DNA of 41,222 bases from Asanoa siamensis (GCF_016862555.1 NZ_BONE01000070.1:1-41222), one strand, 5' to 3'. Shown: positions 22,888 through 31,405, numbered from the stretch's first letter. Notes: a model not told the origin generated them from the sequence alone. Translations and numbers: made by a program.

Positions 22888-22961
22888 ACTAGCTCGACCG
22901 CTGCGCCTTCCTCCGCGGCGGGGCACGTCCTCACCGACTGCTGCACACGCGGAGGAGAACC

Positions 22962-23411
22962 ATGACGACCAGCCCGGCCCAGGCGCCGACCGTGCCGGCA
23001 CACGTGCTGCCGCACCGCACGCCGGCCCAGCTGCTCGCGATCGCCCGGCACGGGTTGGCGGAGGCGGCGCAGACCCGCCCCGACGGCCTGCGCTACGCCG
23101 CGGCCCACCTATCCGCCCTACGCGCGGCCGCGGCGATGCTCGCGGCCCGCGCCCGCCCGTCGCCGACCCGGCGCAACCGCATCACCAGCGTCTGGACGCT
23201 GCTCGTGATGGTCGCGCCCGAGCTCGACGAGTGGGCCACCTTCTTCGCCGCCGGCGCGACCAAGCGCGCCGCCGCCGAGGCGGGCATCCCGCGGGTGGTC
23301 ACCGCCCGCGAGGCCGACGACCTGCTCCGCGCCGCCGAGCAGTTCGTGGGCGTGGTCGAGGTCGCGCTGGGCATCTCGCACCAGCCCGCACTCGACGGCC
23401 TGGCCGCCTGA
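22962..23411 (+). CDS. SAV_6107-type HEPN domain protein
   Basis: A 149-residue, almost entirely helical protein. The segments LLAIARHGLAEAAQTRPDGL, YAAAHLSALRAAAAMLAARA and RITSVWTLLVMVAPELDEWA, then AREADDLLRAAEQFVGVVEV, fit the actinobacterial SAV_6107 HEPN family, which commonly precedes imuA'. HEPN folds are often RNases or nucleotidyltransferase partners. An R-x4-H pattern is visible (RYAAAH, about residues 45-50), but it sits in an early helix, so RNase activity is uncertain. A strong ribosome site (CGGAGGAG) precedes the ATG. It is the first gene after the LexA box, so it should be SOS-induced. Confidence 0.8.
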   Translation: MTTSPAQAPTVPAHVLPHRTPAQLLAIARHGLAEAAQTRPDGLRYAAAHLSALRAAAAMLAARARPSPTRRNRITSVWTLLVMVAPELDEWATFFAAGATKRAAAEAGIPRVVTAREADDLLRAAEQFVGVVEVALGISHQPALDGLAA

Positions 23412-23436
23412 CCAGCACATAACGACACGGCACCAA

Positions 23437-23463
23437 CAGCACAACCAGCACAACCAGCACGAC
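23437..23463 (+). repeat. Three 9-bp tandem repeats between HEPN gene and imuA'
   Basis: CAGCACAAC (23437), CAGCACAAC (23446) and CAGCACGAC (23455) are consecutive. This C/A-rich stretch should be unstructured RNA just before the imuA' ribosome site (GGGGGTGAG). Confidence 0.7.
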
Positions 23464-23475
23464 GGGGGTGAGCGC

Positions 23476-24549
23476 ATGGCGGGGCAGATGACGCTGGGAT
23501 CAGCGGCCTTGTCAGGTCTGGTCAGGCCGGCCAGCGCCGCACCCGACGACGCGCACCGCACCCTGCCGGTGCCGGCCGAGCTGCGCGGGCTGCTGCCCGG
23601 CCGGGGCCTCCGGCGCGGCAGCACCGTGGCGGTCGGCGCCGGCTCGCGGTCGCCCAGCGGCGGCACGTCGCTGGTCTACGCGCTGATCGCCGAGGCGTCC
23701 CGGGCCGGTTCCTGGTGCGCGGTGGTGGGCGTCCCGGCGTTCGGCGCGGTCGCGGCCGCCGACGGCGGCGTCGCCCTCGACCGGCTGGCCCTGGTGCCCA
23801 ACCCGGGCCCCGAGTGGGCCACGGTGGTCGCCGCCCTGATCGACGGCGTCGACGTGGTGGTGCTCGCGGTGCCGGGCCCGGGCGCGGTCTCCGGCTCGGT
23901 CACGGCCCGCCTCGCGGCCCGCGCCCGGCAACGCGGCAGCGTCCTGGTGCCCTACGGGCACTGGGACGGCGCCGACCTCACCCTGCGGGTCACCCGCGGC
24001 CGCTGGGAGGGCCTGTCCGCCACGGGCCGCGGCCGCCTCCGCCGCCGCGAGGTCACGATCGTCGCCCGCGGCCGCGGCGCGGCCACCCAACCCCGCGAGA
24101 TCACCGTCTGGATGCCGGGCTTCCGCCCACTGACCGGCACGGTCGCCATCGCACCCCTCGAGCCCATCGCCCTACCGTCGCTGCACGCGGTCCGCGACCC
24201 GGCCACGCCCGCGCCCCCTCCGGGCACCGCGGCGACGCGCGCCCGCCCGGCGGCCTCGCCGGGTCCGTCGTCGGGTGCGGGTGACCGGGCCGCGGGGGTC
24301 GCGGTCCCCGGCGGCGCCGGGGACGGCGGCCCGGACACGCCGGCCGCCGCAGCCGAGTCGACGCCGCCTGCTCCGGGAGGCGGGTCACCTTCGGGCGTCC
24401 CGACGCCCCTGGGGGAGACCGCCGCTGACCAGGCCGACCCGTGGGCGGTTCCGGGCCGGTCGGCCGGAAACGGCCCGCGCCCGTCCGCCACGCACGCGGA
24501 CGCGGACGACCGCCCCCGCCTCAAGCTCGTCGGCGGCGGGGTCCGATGA
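23476..24549 (+). CDS. ImuA'-like SOS mutagenesis protein
   Basis: A 357-residue protein, the RecA-fold-like accessory of the actinobacterial mutasome that connects ImuB and DnaE2. The fold runs through ELRGLLPGRGLRRGSTVAVG, where a Walker-A position reads GAGSRSPSGGTSLVYAL (no GKT), then SWCAVVGVPAFGAVAAADGG, LALVPNPGPEWATVVAAL and DVVVLAVPGPGAV. ATPase activity is therefore doubtful, as for known ImuA'. The last ~110 residues are Pro/Ala/Gly-rich and probably disordered. Its TGA overlaps the imuB ATG (ATGA), so the partners are coupled. Confidence 0.85.
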   Translation: MAGQMTLGSAALSGLVRPASAAPDDAHRTLPVPAELRGLLPGRGLRRGSTVAVGAGSRSPSGGTSLVYALIAEASRAGSWCAVVGVPAFGAVAAADGGVALDRLALVPNPGPEWATVVAALIDGVDVVVLAVPGPGAVSGSVTARLAARARQRGSVLVPYGHWDGADLTLRVTRGRWEGLSATGRGRLRRREVTIVARGRGAATQPREITVWMPGFRPLTGTVAIAPLEPIALPSLHAVRDPATPAPPPGTAATRARPAASPGPSSGAGDRAAGVAVPGGAGDGGPDTPAAAAESTPPAPGGGSPSGVPTPLGETAADQADPWAVPGRSAGNGPRPSATHADADDRPRLKLVGGGVR

Positions 24550-26576
24550 CCACGACCAGACGAACCCCCACCACCACCCGCCGCCGGACCACGAGGCCGG
24601 ACCCGACGACCGCGCCGGAGCCGACCGCCCGGGGCGGTGCGGAGGTCGCCGATCTGATGAGCACCCTGGCCGCCGCCGGCGGCGGCCAGGACATGGCGGG
24701 TGGTGCGGGCGGCTCCGGCGCCGTGCGCACCGCGGAAGCCGCGGATCGTGCGGGTGGCCGGCGTGCCACGGCCCGTGCGGATCGTGCGGGTGGCCCGGAC
24801 GTCGTGGGCACGTCGGGTGCCGCGGATCGTGCGGGTGCCGCGGGCAGGCCGCGCGCGGCCCGCGCGGGCGGTGTGGGTGCCGGGGATCGTGCGGGTGGTC
24901 CGGGTGCTGCGGGCAGGCCGGGTGCCGCGGACCGTGCGGTCGGTGTGGGTGCCGCAGGCAGGGTGGGTGGCTCGGGCGCCCGGCGGGTCGACGCTGGTCG
25001 GGGTGGGGGCGGCGAGGGCGCGGTGGCGCGTACCGCTGTGCTCTGGTGTCCTGACTGGCCCGTCATCGCGGCCGAGATCGTCGACGGGGTGGCGGCTACC
25101 GGGCCCGTCGCGGTGTTGCATGCCAATCGGGTCGTGGCGGCGTCCGAGGCGGCGCGGGGCGAGGGTGTGCGGCGCGGGTTGCGCAAGCGGGAAGCGCAGA
25201 GCCGGTGTCCGGGGCTGGTCGTGGTCGACCACGATCCGGCCCGTGACGCGCGGGCGTTCGAGCCGGTCGTCGCGGCCGTGGAGGAGATGGTCGCCGGGGT
25301 CGAGGTGGTCCGGCCGGGGGTGTGCGGGTTCGCGGCGCGGGGGCCGGCCCGGTACTTCGGTGGCGAGGAGCCCGCGGCCGAGCGGATCGTCGAACACGTC
25401 GCGCAGGCCTGCGGGGTGGAGAGCCAGGTGGGGGTCGCCGACGGTGGGTTCGCCGCCGGGCTCGCGGCTCGGGAAGGGTTGATCGTCCCTAGTGGGGAGA
25501 CGATCGCCTTTCTGGCCGGGCGGCCGGTGGAGGCGTTGGCCCGGCCCGCGCTCACCGAGCTGCTACGGCGGCTCGGCATCACGAACCTCGGCGCGTTCGC
25601 CGGGCTGGCCCGCGGCGACGTGTTGGCGCGGTTCGGGTTCGACGCCGCGCTGGCGCACCGGCTGGCCTCGGGCGGCGACGAGCGGCCCCTGGCGGTCCGG
25701 CAGCCGCCGCCGGACCTGGAGGTCAGCGAGGACTACGGCGACGATCCGCTGGAGCGGGTCGACGTGGCCGCGTTCGCCGCCCGGATGCTCGCGGAGCGGC
25801 TGCACGAGCGGCTGGCCGGCTACGGGCTGGCCTGCACCCGGCTCGCCATCGGCGCGGTCACCGCGCACGGCCAGGAGCTGCACCGGGTCTGGCGGCACGA
25901 CGGGCTGCTGACCACCGCCGCGATCGCCGACCGGGTGCGCTGGCAGCTCGACGGGTGGCTGTCGGGGACCGCCGGCCGCGGCGCGCGGAGCGCACCCGCC
26001 CGGCCGACCGCCGGCCTCATCCGGCTGCGCCTCGTGCCGGAAGGCGTGCTCCCGCACGCCGGCCTCCAACCCGGCCTGTGGGGTGAGACGGGGGAGGAGA
26101 AGGAGCGGGCACACCGGTCGTTCAACCGGATCCAGGGCATCCTCGGCCCCGAGTCGGTGGTCACCGCCGTGCTCGGTGGTGGCCGGTCGCCGGCCGACCA
26201 GGTACGCCTGGTGCCCTGGGGCGACGAGCTGTCCCCGGCCCGACCCGCCGCGCCCTGGCCCGGGCGGCTGCCGGCGCCGGCGCCCGCGCTGGTCCTGCCG
26301 GCCCCACTCCCGGCGACTGTCCGCGACGCGCGCGGTGAGCCCGTCGGGGTCTCCGCCCGGCTGCTGGTCACCGCCGCCCCGGCCCGCCTCACGATCGGCA
26401 ACGGGCCGCCCGCCGAGATCGTCGGCTGGACCGGCCCCTGGCCGGTCGACGAACGCTGGTGGGCACCCACCGAGGCTCGCCGCCGCGCCCGCTTCCAGGT
26501 CGCTCTCGCCGACGGCAGCGCCTTCCTGCTCTCCCTGGCCGGCGGCCAGTGGTCGGTGGAGGCGATCTATGACTAG
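24546..26576 (+). CDS. imuB: ImuB, inactive Y-family polymerase homologue of the mutasome
   Basis: A 676-residue protein. ImuB recruits DnaE2 to the sliding clamp. The conserved part starts at ~160 (VARTAVLWCPDWPVIAAE) and continues with EAARGEGVRRGLRKREAQSR, CPGL, and VRPGVCGFAARGPARYFGGE where active polymerases have SVDEAFLD, so the catalytic acidic pair is absent as usual for ImuB. The fingers/thumb HhH region and a C-terminal clamp-interaction zone follow. The first ~158 residues are an Ala/Gly/Arg low-complexity extension with repeated ADRAGG. The ATG at 24546 overlaps the imuA' stop; GTG 25023 would give a protein lacking the extension and is a serious alternative start. Confidence 0.87.
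   Translation: MTTTRRTPTTTRRRTTRPDPTTAPEPTARGGAEVADLMSTLAAAGGGQDMAGGAGGSGAVRTAEAADRAGGRRATARADRAGGPDVVGTSGAADRAGAAGRPRAARAGGVGAGDRAGGPGAAGRPGAADRAVGVGAAGRVGGSGARRVDAGRGGGGEGAVARTAVLWCPDWPVIAAEIVDGVAATGPVAVLHANRVVAASEAARGEGVRRGLRKREAQSRCPGLVVVDHDPARDARAFEPVVAAVEEMVAGVEVVRPGVCGFAARGPARYFGGEEPAAERIVEHVAQACGVESQVGVADGGFAAGLAAREGLIVPSGETIAFLAGRPVEALARPALTELLRRLGITNLGAFAGLARGDVLARFGFDAALAHRLASGGDERPLAVRQPPPDLEVSEDYGDDPLERVDVAAFAARMLAERLHERLAGYGLACTRLAIGAVTAHGQELHRVWRHDGLLTTAAIADRVRWQLDGWLSGTAGRGARSAPARPTAGLIRLRLVPEGVLPHAGLQPGLWGETGEEKERAHRSFNRIQGILGPESVVTAVLGGGRSPADQVRLVPWGDELSPARPAAPWPGRLPAPAPALVLPAPLPATVRDARGEPVGVSARLLVTAAPARLTIGNGPPAEIVGWTGPWPVDERWWAPTEARRRARFQVALADGSAFLLSLAGGQWSVEAIYD
24743..24942 (+). 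repeat. Degenerate in-frame repeats in the imuB N-terminal extension
   Basis: GGATCGTGCGGGTG occurs at 24743, 24779, 24824 and 24884 with a diverged fifth copy at 24929. The spacings 36, 45, 60 and 45 are all multiples of three, so the frame is preserved and the peptide DRAGG recurs. This favours translation of the extension. Confidence 0.75.
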
Positions 26577-26577
26577 A

Positions 26578-26591
26578 GCGAACCAGTTCGC
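26578..26591. other. GCGAAC-CA-GTTCGC palindrome between imuB and dnaE2
   Basis: Exact 6-bp inverted arms around two bases, starting 1 bp after the imuB stop. It resembles a LexA half-site pair but with a 2-bp instead of 4-bp spacer, so I do not call it an SOS box. It could also form a short hairpin in the transcript. Confidence 0.4.
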
Positions 26592-26621
26592 AAGGTCATC
26601 TCGATGTAACGGGTATGACGA

Positions 26622-26706
26622 CGCGGACCCGGCAGCGAAGCGCAGCGAGCGGTGCCCGGCGGGAGCGACGGTCCGGACCACCGCGGGCCCGGGACCAGAT
26701 CCTGAT
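26622..26706 (+). repeat. Dispersed repeat, copy A (upstream of dnaE2)
   Basis: About 85 bp that recur in inverted orientation at 33364-33447 ahead of dinB, with roughly 85% identity by eye. The longest shared exact run covers the segment beginning CCGGCGGGAGCGACGG and continues through the perfect palindrome GGTCCGGACC to ACCGCGG. Edges carry CGCGGACC and CCCGGGAC. It lies in the imuB-dnaE2 gap and is probably non-coding. Confidence 0.75.
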
Positions 26707-26737
26707 CTCCTGGCTCCTGCTACTGCGGGGGCTCCTG

Positions 26738-29700
26738 ATGGGCTTCAATAACCCCGGGATCTCGTGGTCGCAGCTGGAAGGGACGCTCTCCGGCCGCCGC
26801 CACCTGCACGTCGTCGACCCGCTGGCCGTTGATGCCGACGGCGGCGACTCACCGGCGTGGACCCGCAAGCGCCAGCCCTACGTCCCGCCGGAGCCGTCGT
26901 CCGGCCAGGACGCCGACACCGTGCCCTACGCCGAGCTGCACTGCCACTCCAACTTCAGCTTCCTCGACGGGGCGAGCCATCCCGAGGAGCTGGCCGAGGA
27001 GGCGCGGCGGCTCGGGCTGACCGCGCTCGCCATGACCGACCACGACGGCTTCTACGGCGTGGTCCGCTTCTCCGAGGCGGCGCGGGCGCTGGGGCTGCCG
27101 ACCATCTTCGGCGCCGAGATGTCGCTGTCCGAGGGGGTGCGGGGCCGGGACACCGTGATCCGCTCGGGCGAGCCCGACCCGCACGGGCGGCACCTGCTGG
27201 CGCTCGCGCACGGCACCGAGGGCTACGCGCGGCTGTCGTCGGTCATCGGGCAGGCCCAGCTCGACGGCGGTGAGAAGGGCCGACCCGACTACGGCACGCT
27301 GGAAGACGTCGCCGAGCAGCTCCGCGACCACGTGCTGGTGCTCACCGGGTGTCGCAAGGGGACGGTGCCGGCGGCGCTGCTCACCGAGGGGGTCGACGCG
27401 GCCGCGCGCGAGCTCGACCGGCTGGCCCGGCTGTTCGGGGCCGACAACGTCGCGGTCGAGCTGACCGACCACGGCGACCCGTCCGACGGTGACCGCAACG
27501 ACGCGCTGGCCGCGCTCGCCGCCGCGCGTGGGCTGCCGACGATCGCGACCAACAACGTCCACTACGCCACGCCGGCGCGGCGGCGGCTGGCGACCGCGCT
27601 CGCGGCGGTCCGGGCCCGGCGCAGCCTCGACGAGATCGACCCGTGGCTGCCCGCGGCGGCGACCGCGCACCTGCGCACGGGCGCCGAGATGGCGCAGCGG
27701 TTCGCGGCCTACCCGGGTGCCGTGGCCCGGGCCGCCGAATACGGGCGTGACCTCGCGTTCGACATCCAGCTCGTGGCACCGAAGCTGCCCGACTACCCGG
27801 TGCCCGACGGGCGCAGCGAGATGGACCACCTCCGCAGGCTGACCATGGAGGGGGCGCTGGTCCGCTACGGGCCGCGGGAGGCGCATCCGGACGCCTACCG
27901 CCAGCTCGACTACGAGCTCGACATGATCGAGCAGCTCGGCTTCCCGGGCTATTTCCTGGTCGTCTACGACATCGTCACGTTCTGCCGCGACAACAAGATC
28001 TACTGCCAGGGGCGGGGGAGCGCCGCCAACTCCGCGGTCTGCTACGCGCTGTGGATCACCAACGTCGACGCCGTCCAGCACGGGCTGCTGTTCGAGCGGT
28101 TCCTCGCCCCGGAGCGCGACGGGCCGCCCGACATCGACGTCGACATCGAGTCCGACCAGCGGGAAAAGGTCATCCAGCACGTGTACGCGAAATACGGCCG
28201 GCGGCACACCGCGCAGGTCGCCAACGTGATCTCCTACCGGCCGCGGTCGGCGGTGCGCGACATCGCCAAGGCGTTCGGGTTCTCGCCCGGCCAGCAGGAC
28301 GCGTGGAGCAAGCAGATCGACCGGTGGGGCTCGGTCGCCAAGGTCGACGTCGACGACATCCCGGAGCACGTCGTCGACTTCGCCAACGAGCTGCAGACGT
28401 TCCCGCGCCACCTGGGCATCCACTCGGGCGGCATGGTGATCTGCGACCGGCCGATCATCGAGGTCTGCCCGGTCGAGTGGGGCCGGATGCCGGGCCGCAC
28501 CGTGCTCCAGTGGGACAAGGACGACTGCGCCGCCGTCGACCTGGTCAAGTTCGACCTGCTCGGGCTCGGCATGCTCTCCGCGCTGCGCTACGCGTACGAC
28601 ATGATCGAAGACGATCTCGACATCAGCACGATGCCGCTCGACGACCCCGAGATCTACGACATGCTGTGCCGGGCCGACTCGGTCGGGGTGTTCCAGGTCG
28701 AGAGCCGGGCCCAGATGGCGACGCTGCCGCGGCTGAAACCCCGGGTGTTCTACGACCTGGTGGTCGAGGTCGCGCTGATCCGGCCCGGCCCGATCCAGGG
28801 CGGCTCGGTGCACCCCTTCATCCGCCGCAAGAACGGCCAGGAGCAGTGGCAGCACGACCACCCGCTGATGGCCAAGGCGCTCGACAAGACGCTCGGGGTG
28901 CCGCTGTTCCAGGAGCAGCTGATGCAGCTCGCCATCGACGTGGCCGGCTTCGACCCGTCCGAGGCCGACCAGCTGCGCCGGGCGATGGGGTCCAAGCGGT
29001 CCACCGAGAAGATGGCGCAGATCCGCGACCGGCTCTACACCGGCATGGCCGAGCGGGGCATCACGGGTGCGCTGGCCGACGACATCTACCTCAAGCTGTC
29101 GGCGTTCGCGAGCTACGGCTTCCCCGAGAGCCACGCGATGAGCTTCGCCTACCTGGTCTACGCGAGCTCGTGGCTCAAGCGCTACCACCCGGCCGCGTTC
29201 CTCGCCGCGCTACTCAACGCCCAGCCGATGGGCTTCTACTCGCCGCAGACCCTGACCGACGACGCCCGCCGGCACGGGGTCGAGGTGCGCCGGCCCGACA
29301 TCAACGCCAGCAACGCCCAGGCGGTCCTGGAGTCCACGAAGGACACCCGCTGGGGCAGTGCGCCCGGCGAGCCGCCGCACCGCTGGGGGCTGGGCGGTCC
29401 GGCGGTCCGGATCGGCCTGTCCGGCGTCCGCACGATCGGCAGCGACCTGGCCGAGAAGATCGAGCGGGAGCGGGTGGAGTCCGGGCCCTACCGCGACATG
29501 TCCGACCTGGCCCGCCGGGTCGGCCTCACCACGGCCAACATGGAGGCACTGGCCACCGCCGACGCCTTCGCCTGCTTCGGCCTGACCCGGCGCGAGGCCC
29601 TGTGGGCGGCCGGCGCGGCGGCCCAGGAGCGCCCCGGCCGACTACCGGGCACGACCGCGGCCACCCAGGCGCCACCGCTGCCGGGCATGGACGAGGTCGA

Positions 29701-30100
29701 CCGCCTGGTCGCCGACGTCTGGGCCACCGGCCTGTCACCCGACAGCCACCCGGCCCAGTTCATCCGCCCGCAACTGGCGGCGATCGGGGCGATCCCGATC
29801 GCCCGCCTGGGCCGCTACGAACACGGCCAACGCGTCCGCGTCGGCGGCATCGTCACCCACCGCCAACGCCCGGCCACCGCGGGCGGGGTCACGTTCATCA
29901 ACCTGGAGGACGAGACGGGCATGCTCAACGTCACGTGCTCGCAGGGGCTGTGGCAGCGCTACCAGCGGGTGGCCCGTCGCAGCGCGGCCCTGGTCGTACG
30001 CGGGCGCCTGGAGATGGCCGAGGGGGTGGTCAACCTCCGCGCGGACCGGCTCGACGCCATCACGCCACCGGTCACGCCGGCCTCCCGCGACTTCCGCTGA
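26738..30100 (+). CDS. dnaE2: Error-prone DNA polymerase DnaE2
   Basis: A 1120-residue C-family polymerase, the catalytic part of the SOS mutasome. An N-terminal PHP domain (AELHCHSNFSFLDGASHPEE, AMTDHDGFYG) is followed by the palm with the acidic triad in PPDIDVDIESDQRE, GRGSAANSAVCYAL, the fingers (LIRPGPIQGGSVHPFIRRK, QEQLMQLA), HhH, and a C-terminal OB fold (RVGGIVTHRQRPATAGGVTF). The ATG at 26738 (MGFNNPGISWSQLEGTL) matches the typical DnaE2 start; the frame is open 41 codons further upstream through a dispersed repeat, which I take as non-coding. Expression is probably read-through from the LexA-controlled promoter at 22.7 kb. Ends in a small hairpin at the stop. Confidence 0.95.
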   Translation: MGFNNPGISWSQLEGTLSGRRHLHVVDPLAVDADGGDSPAWTRKRQPYVPPEPSSGQDADTVPYAELHCHSNFSFLDGASHPEELAEEARRLGLTALAMTDHDGFYGVVRFSEAARALGLPTIFGAEMSLSEGVRGRDTVIRSGEPDPHGRHLLALAHGTEGYARLSSVIGQAQLDGGEKGRPDYGTLEDVAEQLRDHVLVLTGCRKGTVPAALLTEGVDAAARELDRLARLFGADNVAVELTDHGDPSDGDRNDALAALAAARGLPTIATNNVHYATPARRRLATALAAVRARRSLDEIDPWLPAAATAHLRTGAEMAQRFAAYPGAVARAAEYGRDLAFDIQLVAPKLPDYPVPDGRSEMDHLRRLTMEGALVRYGPREAHPDAYRQLDYELDMIEQLGFPGYFLVVYDIVTFCRDNKIYCQGRGSAANSAVCYALWITNVDAVQHGLLFERFLAPERDGPPDIDVDIESDQREKVIQHVYAKYGRRHTAQVANVISYRPRSAVRDIAKAFGFSPGQQDAWSKQIDRWGSVAKVDVDDIPEHVVDFANELQTFPRHLGIHSGGMVICDRPIIEVCPVEWGRMPGRTVLQWDKDDCAAVDLVKFDLLGLGMLSALRYAYDMIEDDLDISTMPLDDPEIYDMLCRADSVGVFQVESRAQMATLPRLKPRVFYDLVVEVALIRPGPIQGGSVHPFIRRKNGQEQWQHDHPLMAKALDKTLGVPLFQEQLMQLAIDVAGFDPSEADQLRRAMGSKRSTEKMAQIRDRLYTGMAERGITGALADDIYLKLSAFASYGFPESHAMSFAYLVYASSWLKRYHPAAFLAALLNAQPMGFYSPQTLTDDARRHGVEVRRPDINASNAQAVLESTKDTRWGSAPGEPPHRWGLGGPAVRIGLSGVRTIGSDLAEKIERERVESGPYRDMSDLARRVGLTTANMEALATADAFACFGLTRREALWAAGAAAQERPGRLPGTTAATQAPPLPGMDEVDRLVADVWATGLSPDSHPAQFIRPQLAAIGAIPIARLGRYEHGQRVRVGGIVTHRQRPATAGGVTFINLEDETGMLNVTCSQGLWQRYQRVARRSAALVVRGRLEMAEGVVNLRADRLDAITPPVTPASRDFR

Positions 30101-30107
30101 CCAGCGG
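30094..30107. terminator. Hairpin at the dnaE2 stop, between convergent genes
   Basis: CCGCTG and CAGCGG pair exactly around AC, overlapping the dnaE2 stop and preceding the converging TetR gene. It has no T-run. It could help end either transcript. Confidence 0.3.
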
Positions 30108-30131
30108 CTGCCCGCCGGGCCCGCGCGTCGG

Positions 30132-30782
30132 TCAGGCGTCCTTCACCGGCCCCAGCAGCGAGTCCGCCATCGTCTCGCCGAGCCACCTCTCGAAGTGGTC
30201 CAGCGACCACCCCCTCCGCCGGACCAACCGATACAGAACATCCGGAGAAGTCAGAGTCCACAGAATGTCGGCCGCATCCTCCACCGACAGCCCGGCCCGC
30301 AGACCGAACCGGCTCGCCACGTGCCGGGCGATGTTGGTCGTGCCGACGGCCCGTTCGCTCTCGATCGTGTCGATGAACGCCCGCACCTCACGATCACCCG
30401 CCGCCCCCTCGGTCAGCAGGATCGGCACCAGCGGCCCGATCCGTTCGTAGATCTCCCGGCTCATCCGGGCGTACAACCGCATCGCCTCGCGGCCGTCCTC
30501 GCTGGCGCGCAGGGCGCGGCCGGTCGGGCGTTCGATCATGGGGATCGGGTCGGTGTCGCCCGCGATCGTCACGTCGTAGACCGCCTTGAGCACCGCCGCC
30601 TTGCCGCCGACCGTGTTGTAGACCGTCTGGACGCTCACCTTCGCCCGCGCCGCGATCGCCTCGACCGTCGTGCCGTTGTAGCCGCGGCGGACGAACAGGG
30701 CGCGGGCCGCGTCGAGTACCCGCTGCCGGGTGGCCCGGGACTGCTCGGCGCGGACCGCACTCTGATAGCGCCGCGTGGTCAC
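30132..30782 (-). CDS. TetR family transcriptional regulator
   Basis: A 216-residue regulator. The N-terminal HTH spans RQRVLDAARALFVRRGYNGT, then VEAIAARAKVSVQTVYNTVGGKAAVLKAVYD (residues ~18-65), the classic TetR pattern. The C-terminal ligand domain is helical and unassigned. GTG start at 30782. It lies 21 bp downstream of the SnoaL-like gene on the same strand, so they probably share one transcript. Repeats of ACTGGA(A/G) upstream of that gene are possible operator parts. Confidence 0.88.
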   Translation of the reverse strand: MTTRRYQSAVRAEQSRATRQRVLDAARALFVRRGYNGTTVEAIAARAKVSVQTVYNTVGGKAAVLKAVYDVTIAGDTDPIPMIERPTGRALRASEDGREAMRLYARMSREIYERIGPLVPILLTEGAAGDREVRAFIDTIESERAVGTTNIARHVASRFGLRAGLSVEDAADILWTLTSPDVLYRLVRRRGWSLDHFERWLGETMADSLLGPVKDA

Positions 30783-30803
30783 CCCACCGATTCTTCCAGC
30801 CCG

Positions 30804-31244
30804 CTACCGCGCCGCGGGCAGACCGAAACCCGCCGGTCGCGGGCGGGGGAGCGAGCCGACCTGCCAGAGGACACCGATCTCGTCCCGGATGCCCCAGTGC
30901 TCGACCAGCAGCCCGCCGGCCTCGCGGTAAAGATGCATGGTGTGCATCGCGTACGGCTTGCCTGTCGGCGTGAACCCCAGCATGTCGACCTCGTTGACCC
31001 CGTGCGCGGTGGCCCGGATCGCCACCTTGTCGCCGGCGGCCACCACGTCGTGCACCTCGTAGCGGATCCGCAGCGCGCGCGTCACGTACCCGAGGATCTC
31101 CAGATAGCCCGCCCGCCCCTGCGGCGCCCACGGCGGCGCGCCGTGGTCGACGAAATCCGGGGCGACGAGCGGGCCGACAGCAGCGATGTCACCGGCGTTC
31201 ATGGCGTCGAGCACCCCACGGGCGAGCTTCTCGGCAAGCGTCAT
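30804..31244 (-). CDS. SnoaL-like/NTF2-fold protein (ester cyclase type)
   Basis: A 146-residue cone-shaped NTF2-fold protein. LARGVLDAMNAGDIAAVGPL, VDHGAPPWAPQGRAGYLEIL, IRYEVHDVVAAGDKVAIRAT and GKPYAMHTMHLYREAGGLLVEHWGI are typical of predicted ester cyclases related to SnoaL. Many such proteins stand alone with unknown substrates. A strong ribosome site (GGAGGT) is 6 nt before the ATG. It is cotranscribed with the TetR gene, which may regulate it. Confidence 0.82.
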   Translation of the reverse strand: MTLAEKLARGVLDAMNAGDIAAVGPLVAPDFVDHGAPPWAPQGRAGYLEILGYVTRALRIRYEVHDVVAAGDKVAIRATAHGVNEVDMLGFTPTGKPYAMHTMHLYREAGGLLVEHWGIRDEIGVLWQVGSLPRPRPAGFGLPAAR

Positions 31245-31258
31245 TCTGACCTCCGTTC

Positions 31259-31328
31259 ACTGGAAGCACCATCAATTGACTGGAACAACGATCCAGCCAA
31301 AGCCGGCCCGTACGCAATGAAACTGGAG
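31259..31328. promoter_or_regulatory. ACTGGA repeats upstream of the SnoaL-TetR operon
   Basis: ACTGGAA occurs at 31259-31265 and again at 31279-31285, exactly 20 bp apart (two helical turns), with ACTGGAG at 31322-31328. The stretch is AT-richer than its surroundings. This could be a cooperative operator; the regulator is unknown, the adjacent TetR protein being the first candidate. Confidence 0.4.
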
Positions 31329-31393
31329 TGATCCGCGCGGCGCCTCCACCCAAACCGGGATCGCCGCAGCGCACCGGTGCGGCACGCGACCGT

Positions 31394-31399
31394 TAGGCT
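31394..31399 (+). promoter_or_regulatory. Candidate -10 element of the methyltransferase gene
   Basis: TAGGCT ends 6 nt before the GTG at 31406 with no ribosome site between, so a leaderless transcript is likely. Confidence 0.4.
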
Positions 31400-31405
31400 C
31401 GGCGC

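Larger units (their letters stand above)
22579..22961. other. 383-bp SOS control region and structured leader
   Basis: No gene is visible. From left to right it holds the divergent start of the ybaK-type gene, a RecA-NDp-like promoter (22650-22672), a LexA box (22683-22698) and a leader of about 280 nt with two exact hairpins (22760-22780 and 22844-22887). It ends in CGGAGGAG, a strong ribosome site ahead of the HEPN-protein ATG. Confidence 0.7.

Noticed and set aside
24521-25582. Minus-strand open frame opposite the imuB extension, rich in PPARS repeats
   Set aside because: It mirrors the repetitive imuB DNA and lacks a ribosome site and any recognisable domain. The plus-strand frame is in phase with the imuB core.
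26578-26591. Second LexA box ahead of dnaE2
   Set aside because: Arms GCGAAC/GTTCGC are separated by 2 bp, not the 4 bp required between GAAC and GTTC.
26615-26737. Longer start for DnaE2 through the dispersed repeat
   Set aside because: The extra 41 residues are Arg-rich and lie in a repeat also found before dinB; family homology begins at MGFNNPGISW (26738).
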